Origin: Geminicoccaceae bacterium
Lineage (GTDB): Bacteria; Pseudomonadota; Alphaproteobacteria; Geminicoccales; Geminicoccaceae
Direction of reading: 5' to 3'
Assembly: GCA_025999455.1 (NCBI GenBank)
Contig: AP024683.1
Location: 751,501-815,500, forward strand
Length of the DNA: 64,000 nucleotides
The notes under the pieces: model-generated
Seen by the model: the letters and a program-made list of their open reading frames with translations, nothing else
The model's database searches: none
Told to the model about the DNA's origin: nothing
Part shown: positions 36,182 through 45,700 of the stretch, piece by piece
How the letters are laid out: each line of letters starts with the position of its first letter
Numbering within the stretch: the first letter of the stretch is position 1
Program-made: the position numbers and the translations under genes

Positions 36182-37195
36182 CTACCGCTCGATCCTCCCC
36201 GTCGGTACGAAGGCCTTGAACACGAACGCGAAGGTCACGTGGTGGACGACGTCCTCGAGCGCGTCGCCGCGGCGGCGCTGGACCGTGACCGAACCGACCT
36301 CGCGGCTCTCCTCGATCCGCGGCGCATCGAGGGCGGAAAGCTGGCCCGGATGCCAGGTGAGCACGAGATCCTCGACCTCGAGGCGGCCGAGCTCGCGCAG
36401 CCGGTCGAACGACCAGGCCCGCTCGCCCACGACGACGACCCGCGCCAGAGGTGGCACCTCTTCGGGCACCGGCAGGTCGTCGAACAACGGGATGCGGCCG
36501 CTGTCGTAGCCCGGATAGGGATTGAGGCCGTAAGGCCGGAGGCGGCGGTTTTCCGGCACGAGGACCCGCCCCTCGGGCGCCCGCGCCCGGAACTCGGCCC
36601 AGCTCTCGAGCCGCGCCGGGAGCATGACGAGGCGGGTGCCGGCGTAGCGGCCGACGATCGCCTCGCCCGAGAATTGCTGCCACCAGCTCTCGGTCTGCCG
36701 GTCGTACATGACGAGGTCGGCGCGGCGGAGCTTGCCGGTCGTGCCGAAGTCGAGGACCCGGCCCTCGACCCGCCGATCGAAGACGATCGCGGCGTTGCAC
36801 AAGGGACAATAGGTCACGGCGACCGGCACGCCGCCGACCTGGTCGTTCACGATCTCGTGCCAGAGCAGGTAGCGCAAGGGATAAGCCCGCAGATCGTCGC
36901 CGATCCCGAAGCCGATGACGGGCTCCCCGTCGACGAGGCCCGGCGGGCTCGACACCGGCAAGAAGAGCGGCCGGTCGATCGGCGGGATGCCGTCCTTGGG
37001 CGGCCCACCGTCGCGGATCTCGGCGAGCGGCACGGTCGTGCGGCCGAAGTCGGTGCGCGGCCATTCCGCCCGCCAGCGGCCGAGCCGGTCCTCGACCGCC
37101 CCGGCCCCGTGCCACCGTGCCGGCACGGCGAGCAGAGCGAGGGCCAGGGCCAAGTCGCGCCGACGCCACCCGCGCCCTCCCGGATCCCTGCGCAT
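36182..37195 (-). CDS. DUF3179 domain-containing secreted protein
   Basis: 337 residues with a signal peptide (twin basic start GRGWRRRDLALALALLAVP, possibly Tat or Sec). The family core is clear: YLLWHEIVNDQVGGVPVAVTYCPLCNAAIVFDR, then GTTGKLRRADLVMYDRQTESWWQQFSGEAIVG. DUF3179 proteins are exported, carry a CPLC-type pair of cysteines and have no established activity. It is convergent to the amino-acid operon and apparently monocistronic. Confidence 0.9.
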   Translation of the reverse strand: MRRDPGGRGWRRRDLALALALLAVPARWHGAGAVEDRLGRWRAEWPRTDFGRTTVPLAEIRDGGPPKDGIPPIDRPLFLPVSSPPGLVDGEPVIGFGIGDDLRAYPLRYLLWHEIVNDQVGGVPVAVTYCPLCNAAIVFDRRVEGRVLDFGTTGKLRRADLVMYDRQTESWWQQFSGEAIVGRYAGTRLVMLPARLESWAEFRARAPEGRVLVPENRRLRPYGLNPYPGYDSGRIPLFDDLPVPEEVPPLARVVVVGERAWSFDRLRELGRLEVEDLVLTWHPGQLSALDAPRIEESREVGSVTVQRRRGDALEDVVHHVTFAFVFKAFVPTGRIER

Positions 37196-37342
37196 CGTTC
37201 CTCCCCCGCCGTCCGACGGCCGCAGGGCTAGGGCGATCCCCGCGCTGCCGCAAGGCCGCCCGGCGGCAGCGTGCTTCCGCCCGGGCTCGGTCTCGGGCAG
37301 GCTCGTGGCCGTATCCCCGCCTCGGACCCGATCGGCCCGCCC

Positions 37343-38248
37343 ATGCCCCGAGCCGCCTCGACCGGCTCCGCCAACCTCCGCGCGACGCTGTTGATCCTGG
37401 CCTCGAGCTTCCTGTTCTCGGCCGGCGACACGATCGTGAAGCTGCTCACCCGGAGCTGGCCCGTGGGCCAGATCGTCTTTTTCCGATCGCTTGCCTGCCT
37501 TTTTCTCCTCCTCGTGCTCCTACGCCGGCCGGGTGAGCCCTTGCTGCCCTCGGGTCTCGCGCATCCCGTCCTCCTCGGCCGTTCCGCTTTCGAGATCGGC
37601 GTGACCGCCGCCTTCTTCGGCGCCCTCGCGGTCATGCCGCTCGGCGATGCGGTCGCGATCATGTTCACGTCACCCATCTTGTTGACCGCCCTCGCCGCCC
37701 CGCTGCTCGGCGAGCGGGTGGGCTGGCGGCGCTGGACCGCCGTGCTCGTGGGCTTTTCGGGCGTGCTCGTCGTGATCCGCCCGGGCGGCGGCGGCTACGG
37801 CCCCGAAGCCCTCCTGCCGCTCGCGGCCGCCTGCTGCATCGCCGGCCGCGACATCCTGGTCCGCCGCCTGCCGGCCGGGCTCGAGAACCGCGCCGTCGTG
37901 CTCGGGACCACGCTCGCCCTCCTCGCCTACGGCGCGGTCGCCTCGCTGTTCGCCTGGAACCCGGTGACGCTCGGGCTCCTGCTCGGCGCTTCGGCCGGTG
38001 CGGTGACCGTGACCCTCGCCTTCCTGGCCTATGTCGAAGCCACCCGCACGGCCGAGGTCTCCTTTCTGCAGCCCTTCAAGTACGGCGCGATCCCGCTCTC
38101 CTATCTCTGGGGCTTCCTCGTCTTCGGCGACCTGCCGGATGCCACCGCGGCGTTCGGCGTGGCGCTGATCGTGGGCTCCGGTCTCTTCATCTGGTGGCGC
38201 GAACGGCGGCTCGCCCGGGCCGCCGCCGAGCCCGCGACGGCCGCGTGA
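37343..38248 (+). CDS. EamA-family (DMT) transporter
   Basis: 301 residues; ten predicted helices in two EamA halves. ATG 37343 is chosen; upstream in-frame codons would add only a charged leader. Each half opens with a helix ending in small residues (FLFSAGDTIVKLL; FLQPFKYGAIPLSYLWGFLVFGDLP), as in drug/metabolite exporters. The cytoplasmic segment GERVGWRRWTAVLVGFSGVL is nearly identical in the next gene and in the product at 62569-63495. Substrate unknown; export of metabolites or amino acids is typical. Confidence 0.9.
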   Translation: MPRAASTGSANLRATLLILASSFLFSAGDTIVKLLTRSWPVGQIVFFRSLACLFLLLVLLRRPGEPLLPSGLAHPVLLGRSAFEIGVTAAFFGALAVMPLGDAVAIMFTSPILLTALAAPLLGERVGWRRWTAVLVGFSGVLVVIRPGGGGYGPEALLPLAAACCIAGRDILVRRLPAGLENRAVVLGTTLALLAYGAVASLFAWNPVTLGLLLGASAGAVTVTLAFLAYVEATRTAEVSFLQPFKYGAIPLSYLWGFLVFGDLPDATAAFGVALIVGSGLFIWWRERRLARAAAEPATAA

Positions 38249-39123
38249 GCAGCGCCCGGCGCAACCTCGAAGGTGCCCTCGTCATGGCCGGCGCCATGAC
38301 CGCCTTCACCGTCAACGACACCTTCGTGAAGCTCCTGGCCGAACGGCTGCCGATCGGCCAGATCATGACGCTCCGCGGCCTCGCCGTCCTGCCTCTCCTC
38401 TTGCTCTTGTTGCGCGCCCAGGCCGGCCGGCTCGCCCTCCACGCCGTGTTCGAGCCCTGGGTGTTGGCTCGGGCGGCCGCCGAGACCGTGACGAGCTGGC
38501 TCTTCTTGGCCTCGATCGCGGCCCTTCCTCTGGCCGACGCGATGGTTCTTTTCTTCTCGGCACCGATCCTCTTGACCGTGGCGGCGGCCCTCTTCCTCGC
38601 CGAACCGGTCGGCTGGAGGCGTTGGACCGCCGTGCTCGTGGGCTTTTCGGGTGTCGCGCTCGCCGCGGCCCCGGCCGGCTCTTGGAGCCCGGCCGTGCTC
38701 CTGCCGCTCGCGGCCGCCACCACGAGCGTGGTGCGCGACCTCGTGACCCGCCGGATCGCACCCGGGGTGCCGACCGCAGCGGTGTCGATCGCGACGGCCG
38801 GGATGGTGGCGCTCTCGGGCCTCGCGAGCCTGCCCTGGGGTTGGCCCGTGCCGACCGCCGGCGAGCTCGGCCTCCTCGTCCTCTGCGCGGTCCTCCTCGC
38901 CGCCGGCTACCAGGGTTTCGTCCACGCGGTCCGCACCGCCGAGCTCTCGCTCGTCTCGCCGATCCGCTACGTCTCGGTGCCGATCGCCATGCTCACGGGC
39001 TTTCTCTTCTGGCGGCACCTGCCGGACGGGAGGATGTTCGCCGGTGCGGTCCTGATCGTCGGCTCGGGGCTCTTCATCCTCTGGCGTGCTCACCGCCTCG
39101 CCCGCGCCGAGCGGGGCCGCTGA
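38245..39123 (+). CDS. EamA-family (DMT) transporter, tandem paralogue
   Basis: 292 residues from a GTG that overlaps the preceding stop (GTGA). Ten helices in two EamA domains (first half MTAFTVNDTFVKLLAERLPIGQ; second half AGYQGFVHAVRTAELSLVSPIRYVSVPIAMLTGFLFWRHLPDG). It is about as long as, and plainly homologous to, the upstream exporter, so the pair arose by tandem duplication and could form a heterodimer. The subtilisin-like gene downstream is convergent, 4 bp away. Confidence 0.9.
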   Translation: MSSARRNLEGALVMAGAMTAFTVNDTFVKLLAERLPIGQIMTLRGLAVLPLLLLLLRAQAGRLALHAVFEPWVLARAAAETVTSWLFLASIAALPLADAMVLFFSAPILLTVAAALFLAEPVGWRRWTAVLVGFSGVALAAAPAGSWSPAVLLPLAAATTSVVRDLVTRRIAPGVPTAAVSIATAGMVALSGLASLPWGWPVPTAGELGLLVLCAVLLAAGYQGFVHAVRTAELSLVSPIRYVSVPIAMLTGFLFWRHLPDGRMFAGAVLIVGSGLFILWRAHRLARAERGR

Positions 39124-39127
39124 GGCC

Positions 39128-41128
39128 TCAGGCGGAGAGGATCAGCGCGTCGAGGTCGACCGTGCCGTCGGAAAAGCGCACCCGCTCGACGCCCGTCACC
39201 CGGTCGACCCCGTCTTCGCCCAAGAGGTCGCGGAGCTCGAGACCCTTCCGGCCGAACGCGAGCGCGTAGGCCGAGCGCGGGCCCGCGAGCCAGAGCGTGT
39301 CGATGCCCTCGCCGCCCTCGATCCGATCGGCCCCGGGGCCGGGCCGCAACAGATCGTCGCCGCCGCGGCCCGCGAGCCGGTCCTTGCCGGCGCCACCCCA
39401 GATCGTGTTGGCGGCGGCGTTGCCCGAGAGGAGATCGTTGCCGGCCCCGCCGATCACCGTCTCGATCACCGTCTCGGCCCCGAGCCGGAGCGGCTCGCCG
39501 GCAATCGTCGAGACCGCGCCGGGCTCGAGGTCGATCCGCACCCCGCGGCTCGTGGCCGAGAGGTCGAGCGTGTCGAGCCCGCTCGTGTCGACGAGGGGTT
39601 CGCCCGTGGCGAACCGGGCGGCGTCGTCGGTGAACACCCAGCGGTCGTCGGCGCTGGGCGCCGGCCCGAACAGCCGGAGCGTGGCGCCCGCGACCCGCCC
39701 GCCGTCCCCGGGGGCCATGTCCTCGATCCGCAGCACCCAGGTCCCGGCCGGCTCCTCCCCCCAATGTTGCGTGCTGCCGAACCGCCAGGTGGGGGTGAGC
39801 ACGACGCCGAGCTCCCCCGCGGGATCGGTCGGCGGCCGGTTCAACAAGAGGCTCCGCACGCCCGAGGGCGAGGTGAGCGTGATGCGCAGATCGCCGAGGA
39901 ACTCGTGCACGAAGGCGAGGTCGAGCTCGACGTCCTGGACCCGTTCGAGACGGCCCGCGCCGACCTCGAAGCGGATCTCGACGGGCGAGCCGCGCTCGAC
40001 GAACCCGTCGCCGTCGCGCACACCCGTGATCGTTTGCAGGACGAGGTTCGCCTCGGCGAGCGGCGCGCGCCCGCCGAGGAGCCAGGTCTCGGCCATCCGC
40101 ACGGCCGCGGCCGCGTCGACCAATCCGGCCCCCAGATCGTGGCTCGTGGCGAGCGCGCCCCCGTTCCAGAGGCTCCCTTCGCCCCGCTGCCAGCCGCCCG
40201 GCGTGTCGATCCGCTTCGCCGAGAGGGCGAGGATCTCCTTGACGTCGCGGTAGCCGAGCCGGGGTTCGACCTCGAGCAGGAGGGCCACGACGCCGCTCAC
40301 CACCGGTGCGGCAGCCGAGGTGCCGGCGAAGCCGCGGGTGTGGTCGGGGTCGGCCAGGTCGCGGCCGAACCCGTCGTTGTAACCGTTCTCGCCCGGCCGG
40401 TCGGTCGTGACGCTCGCCGCCGGAGCCGCGACGAGCAGCGAGGCGCCGGGTGAGCTGTAGGCCGCGAGCTTGCCGGACCGATCGACGGCGGCGACCGCGA
40501 GGGTCTCGTGGTGGTTCGTGAGGTTCGAATAGTTCGCGTCGAGCCGCTCGCTGCGGTCGTTGCCGGCGGAGAAGACGAAGACCGTGCCGAGCCCGCCCCG
40601 GCCGGTGCGGACGGCGGCGTCGAGGGCGTCGAACATCGGCCGCCAAGCCGGGTCGTGGATCGCGTAGACGCCGGTCGAATCGCCCCAGCTGTTGTTGGCG
40701 ACGTCGGCTCGCGCCGCGCGTCCGAAGGCCCGGGCGTAGTAGTCCGGCCGGTCCGCCAGCTCGCCGCGCTCGATCTCGGCGAACGGCATGCGGATCGAGA
40801 CGATCTGCGCCTCCGGTGCCACGCCGCGCCCGCCGATCCCGTTGCCGGCCCGTGCCGCGGCGATCCCCGCGACCGCGGTGCCGTGCATGTCGCCCTCCGG
40901 CCCGTCGAGGCGTGGCCTTCCGTCCTCCGCGCCGCTCCCGGCCTCGAGATCGTTCGCCCAGTCGTAGCCGGGTCCGAGATCGGGATGGGTGGGATCGACC
41001 CCGTCGTCGAGGATCGCGATCCGGACGCCGCGACCGGTCGGGCCGAGAGACGGTCGGGCGAGGCCCACGAGCGGCAGATGCCATTGCCGGGTCGCCAAGG
41101 GATCGTCGAACGATCGGGCGTTCGCCAT
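39128..41128 (-). CDS. Subtilisin-like S8 protease with P-domain and RTX repeats
   Basis: 666 residues. The catalytic triad of an S8 serine peptidase is intact: Asp41 (ILDDGVDPTHPD), His82 (MHGTAVAGIA), Ser271 (GFAGTSAAAPVV), with the oxyanion Asn190 in FVFSAGND. Residues ~370-490 resemble a proprotein-convertase P-domain (HEFLGDLRITLTSPSG, AGTWVLRIED). Residues ~560-640 hold RTX-type Ca-binding nonapeptides (GGAGNDLLSG, GGAGKDRLAG, GGDDLL). There is no N-terminal signal peptide and no inhibitory propeptide, so type I secretion via the C-terminus is likely. No exporter genes are in the window. Confidence 0.9.
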   Translation of the reverse strand: MANARSFDDPLATRQWHLPLVGLARPSLGPTGRGVRIAILDDGVDPTHPDLGPGYDWANDLEAGSGAEDGRPRLDGPEGDMHGTAVAGIAAARAGNGIGGRGVAPEAQIVSIRMPFAEIERGELADRPDYYARAFGRAARADVANNSWGDSTGVYAIHDPAWRPMFDALDAAVRTGRGGLGTVFVFSAGNDRSERLDANYSNLTNHHETLAVAAVDRSGKLAAYSSPGASLLVAAPAASVTTDRPGENGYNDGFGRDLADPDHTRGFAGTSAAAPVVSGVVALLLEVEPRLGYRDVKEILALSAKRIDTPGGWQRGEGSLWNGGALATSHDLGAGLVDAAAAVRMAETWLLGGRAPLAEANLVLQTITGVRDGDGFVERGSPVEIRFEVGAGRLERVQDVELDLAFVHEFLGDLRITLTSPSGVRSLLLNRPPTDPAGELGVVLTPTWRFGSTQHWGEEPAGTWVLRIEDMAPGDGGRVAGATLRLFGPAPSADDRWVFTDDAARFATGEPLVDTSGLDTLDLSATSRGVRIDLEPGAVSTIAGEPLRLGAETVIETVIGGAGNDLLSGNAAANTIWGGAGKDRLAGRGGDDLLRPGPGADRIEGGEGIDTLWLAGPRSAYALAFGRKGLELRDLLGEDGVDRVTGVERVRFSDGTVDLDALILSA

Positions 41129-41235
41129 CTTGCCTCCGCGGCCGCGAGCTGCGAGCCCCTGGGCGAGCGATGCCGACGGGCGCGCAGCCGGTCAACCGGC
41201 CCGCGCGACCCGGCCCCAGCGGAGGACGTGCTCCC

Positions 41236-42522
41236 GTGACGCCCGATCTCCTGATCCGCAACGCCAACCTGCCGGACGGCCGGACGGGCCAGGACCTGCT
41301 GATCCACGAGGGCCGGATCGTCGAGGTCCGTCCGGCGATCGAGGTCGCCGCCCGCGAGGTGATCGACGCGGCCGGCCAGCTCGTGAGCCCGCCCTTCGTC
41401 GACGCGCATTTCCACCTCGATTCCGTGCTCTCGCTCGGGAGGCCGCGGCTCAACGAGAGCGGCACGCTCCTCGAAGGGATCCGCATCTGGGGCGAGCTGC
41501 GCGCCTCCTTGACCCACGAGGAGGTGGTCGAGCGCGCGCTCGCCTATTGCGATCTCGCGGTGGCGCAGGGGATCGGCGCCATCCGCAGCCACGTCGACGT
41601 CACCGACGACCGGCTCGTGGGCGTGGCGGCCCTCCTCGAGGTGAAGCGGCGGGTCGCACCCTATCTGACGATCCAGCTCGTCGCCTTCCCGCAGGACGGG
41701 CTCTACCGCTCGCCGCGCGGCTTGCCGAACCTGTTGCGGGCGCTCGAGCTCGGTGTCGAGGTCGTGGGCGGCATCCCGCACCACGAGCGGACCATGGAGG
41801 ACGGCCGCCGCTCGGTCGTCGAGCTCTGCACGATCGCCGCCGAGCGCGGGCTCCGGGTCGATCTCCATTGCGACGAGACCGACGATCCCGCCTCGCGCCA
41901 CGTCGAAACACTGGTTGCCGAGACCGTGCGGCTCGGGCTGCAGGGCCGGGTCGCGGGCTCGCACCTCACCTCCATGCACGGCATGGACAATTACTACGTG
42001 AGCAAGCTCTTGCCGCTCATGGCCGAAGCGGGTGTGGCAGCGATCCCCAACCCCTTGATCAACATCTGGCTGCAAGGCCGCCACGACGCCTATCCGAAGC
42101 GCCGCGGGCTCGCCCGGATCGCCGAGCTGTGGGCGCACGACGTCCCGGTCGCCTTCGGCCACGACTGCGTGATGGACCCCTGGTACCCGCTCGGCTCGGC
42201 CGACATGCTCGAGGTCGCCAAGATGGCGATCCACGCGGGCCATCTCACGAGCCGCGAGCAGATGCGCGCCGCTTTCGAAGCGGTCACGAGCGTGCCGGCT
42301 TCGATCCTCGGTCTCGAAGGCTACGGGCTCGAGCCCGGCTGTCGGGCCGATCTCGTCCTGCTCGAGGCGGCCGATCCGATCGAGGCGATCCGGCTGCAGG
42401 CGGCCCGCCTGCTCGTGCTGCGCGGCGGTCGGGTGGTGGCGCGCGGCAGTTCGCGGCGCGCTCGGCTCGAGCTTCCCGGGCGACCGGCCGAGCTCGATCC
42501 GCGGCGACCGGCCGGCCGCTGA
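41236..42522 (+). CDS. Cytosine deaminase-like amidohydrolase
   Basis: 428 residues from GTG 41236, with GGAGG ten bases upstream. It is an amidohydrolase-superfamily barrel: N-terminal composite domain LLIRNANLPDGRTGQDLLIHEGRI, metal-binding histidines in PPFVDAHFHLD, the HCDETDDP motif (His and the catalytic Glu-Thr-Asp), a His in AGSHLTSMHG and the final aspartate in AFGHDCVMDPW. The length and HCDE/GHDC motifs fit cytosine/isoguanine deaminases. It may act on a related ring compound, since specificity is changed by few residues. Divergent from the protease gene. Confidence 0.9.
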   Translation: MTPDLLIRNANLPDGRTGQDLLIHEGRIVEVRPAIEVAAREVIDAAGQLVSPPFVDAHFHLDSVLSLGRPRLNESGTLLEGIRIWGELRASLTHEEVVERALAYCDLAVAQGIGAIRSHVDVTDDRLVGVAALLEVKRRVAPYLTIQLVAFPQDGLYRSPRGLPNLLRALELGVEVVGGIPHHERTMEDGRRSVVELCTIAAERGLRVDLHCDETDDPASRHVETLVAETVRLGLQGRVAGSHLTSMHGMDNYYVSKLLPLMAEAGVAAIPNPLINIWLQGRHDAYPKRRGLARIAELWAHDVPVAFGHDCVMDPWYPLGSADMLEVAKMAIHAGHLTSREQMRAAFEAVTSVPASILGLEGYGLEPGCRADLVLLEAADPIEAIRLQAARLLVLRGGRVVARGSSRRARLELPGRPAELDPRRPAGR

Positions 42523-42749
42523 TCGCCGGCGGTCCCCTGCGGCGCGTTGCCGCACGGGGACGTGCTCGCGCGTCGCGTTCACCATCTCCTGCGCGCTCCC
42601 GCCGTCGCGGAAGCGCCACATTCCCCGTCCGGCGCCCGCTTTCGACCCGTCGAAAGTTCTTGGCGGGGATCGGCAGTTATGCCAGACACCAGGATCGGCG
42701 CCCGTTGTCGCCGGAACAACAAAAAGTCACGCGCGCGACCTTCGAGACG
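42523..42749. other. 227-bp gap before the SNF2 helicase gene
   Basis: No recognisable gene. It contains an AT-richer patch (CCCGTCGAAAGTTCTTGG near 42650, and an ACAACAAAAAGTCAC tract near 42718) that could be promoter or leader for the helicase. An in-frame TTG at 42705 could start that gene earlier than the ATG at 42750 used here. Confidence 0.4.
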
Positions 42750-45700
42750 ATGCTGCCGTTCAACCGTACCGATCTGGAGCGCCTCTTCCCGACCACGATC
42801 TGGAAGAAGGCCGAGGACCTCGTGTCCAATGGGGCCGTGCTGGAGGTGGAGGTCGAGCGCGACGGGCGCTCGGTCACCGGTCGCATCAAAGGCGAACGAC
42901 GAGCCCCGTTCCTGACCCGGGTGAAGATCGCCAACGGCCGCGGCGGGCGGGTCAAGATCACCTCGACCTGCACCTGCCTCGTCTACTCCGAGTGCGAGCA
43001 CGCCGCGGCCACGCTCCTGGGCGTGCTCGAAAAGACCGCGGCCCCCTCGCCCGACGACGTGGTCGGCTCGATCGACCAGGAGGTCGAGGCCTGGATCGGG
43101 GCGGTGAACGCCGCCGCCCGCCAGCCCGCCACGAACGGCCACGCCGAGGGCAGCGAGTGCGTCCTCTACCTGCTCGAACCCGCGCAGCGGGCCTGGCGCG
43201 ATCAGGGCCTCGCCCAGCCGATCATGGTCGTGACGATGCGGGCCCGCCAGCTCGCCGGCGGTGCCTACGGCCGCGAGCAGCCGATCGCGATCTCCAACCT
43301 CGTGAGCGAGGAGGCGCCCTCCTTCGTCGGCCTCGAAGACCAGGTGATCGGCCGGCTCCTCGGCGGCGTGCCGAGCAACACCCGCCGTCTGGGTGCCGCC
43401 GCCGACGGCGAGACGCTGCGTCGCATCCTGGAGACCGGCCGCTGTCACTGGCGCAACGGCCAGGGCTTGCCCCTGCGCTACGCCGAGCCTCGCAAAGGGC
43501 GCTTCTATTGGCGGTTCGACGCCGAGGGCCAGCAGCGCTGCTTCTGCGAGCTCGACAAGAGCAGCGACGAGACCTTGATCGTGGCGCTCGGCCAGCCCTG
43601 GTACATCGACGTCAAGGCGCGTGAAGTCGGCCGGGTCGAGACCACGGTACCCGAGCGGGTCGCGACCCTGCTCCTGCGCGCTCCCGCGATCCCGGCCACG
43701 GTCGCCACGCTCGTCCGACAGAAGCTGCAGCCCTCGGCCGAGGTGCTGCCCTTGCCCGAGCCGCTCAAGAAGCGCGAGCAGCTCGAGGTCAAGCCCAAGC
43801 CCTGCATCCACCTCCATTGCCCGCGCGTGCTCGTGAGCCGCGGCATCGGTTGGGACCGGCGCGAGGAGGAGGTCGATCTGCCCTTGGCGCGGGTCACCTT
43901 CGACTATGCCGGCTGCGAGGTCGGCTGGCAGGACGGCCGCACCGAGCTCAACCACGTGGTCGACAACCGCCTCTTGGTCATGCCGCGCGACGCGGTCGCC
44001 GAGGTCCAGCTCATCGAGCGGCTCAACGCCCTCGGCCTGCAGCCGCTCGGGCCCACCGGGCTCGGCCGCTTCGCCCCCGAGAGCTGTCGCCAGGACTTCA
44101 CCTTCGAAGAGGACGACGAAGACGGCGACGTCTCGATGCGGTGGGTGGAGTTCAACCACAAGGAGCTGCCGCGGCTGCAGGCCGAAGGCTGGCGGGTGAC
44201 CTTCGCCGAGAACTACCCCTACCGGGTCGTCCAGGCCGACGAGGACTGGCGGATCGAGGTCACCGACACCGGCATCGACTGGTTCGATCTCGACATCGGC
44301 ATCCGGGTGGGCGAGGAGCGGATCTCGCTCCTGCCCGTCCTGCTCGATCTGTTCCGCCGGACCTCCGAGGAGCTCGGCACGACCTCGCTCGACAAGTTCG
44401 GCGACGAACCTGTCTACGGGACGCTGCCGGACGGCCGGCTCGTGCCGATCCCCGCCTCCCGCCTCAAGGCGGTCCTCGATGCGATGCAGGAGCTGTTCGC
44501 CGGCGGCCGGATCAAGGCCGGCGAACCCGTGCGGCTCTCCCGGGCCGAGGCGACCCGCCTCGTCGCGCTCGAAAGCGCCTTGCCGCCCGGCCAGCTCCGC
44601 TTCGAGGGTGGTGAGCAGCTGCGCGCCATGGCCAAGCGCCTGGTCGAGAGCGGCGGCGTGCCGATGGTCCCGCAGCCGGCGGCCCTCAAGGCCCAGCTCC
44701 GCCCCTACCAGCAGCAGGGCCTCTCCTGGCTGCAGTTCCTCTCGAGCGTGGGCCTCTCGGGCGTGCTCGCCGACGACATGGGCCTCGGCAAGACGCTCCA
44801 GACCCTCGCCCACATCCTCATGGAGAAGCAGTGCGGGCGGCTGGACCGGCCGGTCCTGATCGTCGCACCCACGAGCCTCATCCCGACCTGGCGCAGCGAG
44901 ATCCGCAAATTCGCCCCGGATCTCCGGCTCCTCGTCCTGCAGGGGAACGACCGGAAGGAGCTGTTCGACGAGATCGACGCGCACGACGTCGTGCTCACGA
45001 GCTACGCGCTCTTGATCCGCGACCGCGACGAGCTCGTCCAGCGCCGCTTCCGGCTCGTCGTCCTCGACGAGGCGCAGGCGATCAAGAACCCGACGACCAA
45101 GCTCGCCCGGACCGCCGTGCAGCTCCAGGCCGAACAGCGGCTCGCGCTCACCGGCACGCCGATCGAGAACCATCTCGGCGAGCTCTGGTCGGTCTTCAAT
45201 TTCTTGATCCCCGGCCTTTTGGGTGACCGTGAGGTCTTCCGCCGGGTGTTCCGCAACCGGATCGAGAAGGAGAACGACGCCGAACGCCAAGCTCTGCTGG
45301 TTTCGCGCGTGAAGCCCTTCATGCTGCGGCGGACGAAGGAGCAGGTGGCGACCGAGCTCCCGCCCAAGACCGAGATGCTGCGCGAGATCGAGCTCGCCGA
45401 GGGCCAGCGCGATCTCTACGAGACGGTGCGGCTCGCCATGCACGAGCGCGTGCGGGCCGAAATCAAGGCCCGCGGCCTCGCGCAGTCGAACATCGCCATC
45501 CTCGAAGCGCTCTTGAAGCTCCGCCAGGTCTGCTGCGATCCGCGTCTCCTCAAGAACCAGCGGACCGACGAGCCCGTGCCCTCGGCCAAGTTCGAGCTCT
45601 TGATGGAGATGCTCCCGAACATGGTCGAGACCGGGCGGAAGATCATCGTCTTCTCGCAGTTCGTCGAGATGCTCGACCTGATCGACGAGGGCCTGACCCA

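Noticed and set aside
42523-42749. Possible gene in the gap before the SNF2 helicase.
   Set aside because: No open frame with protein-like content; best read as promoter or leader.
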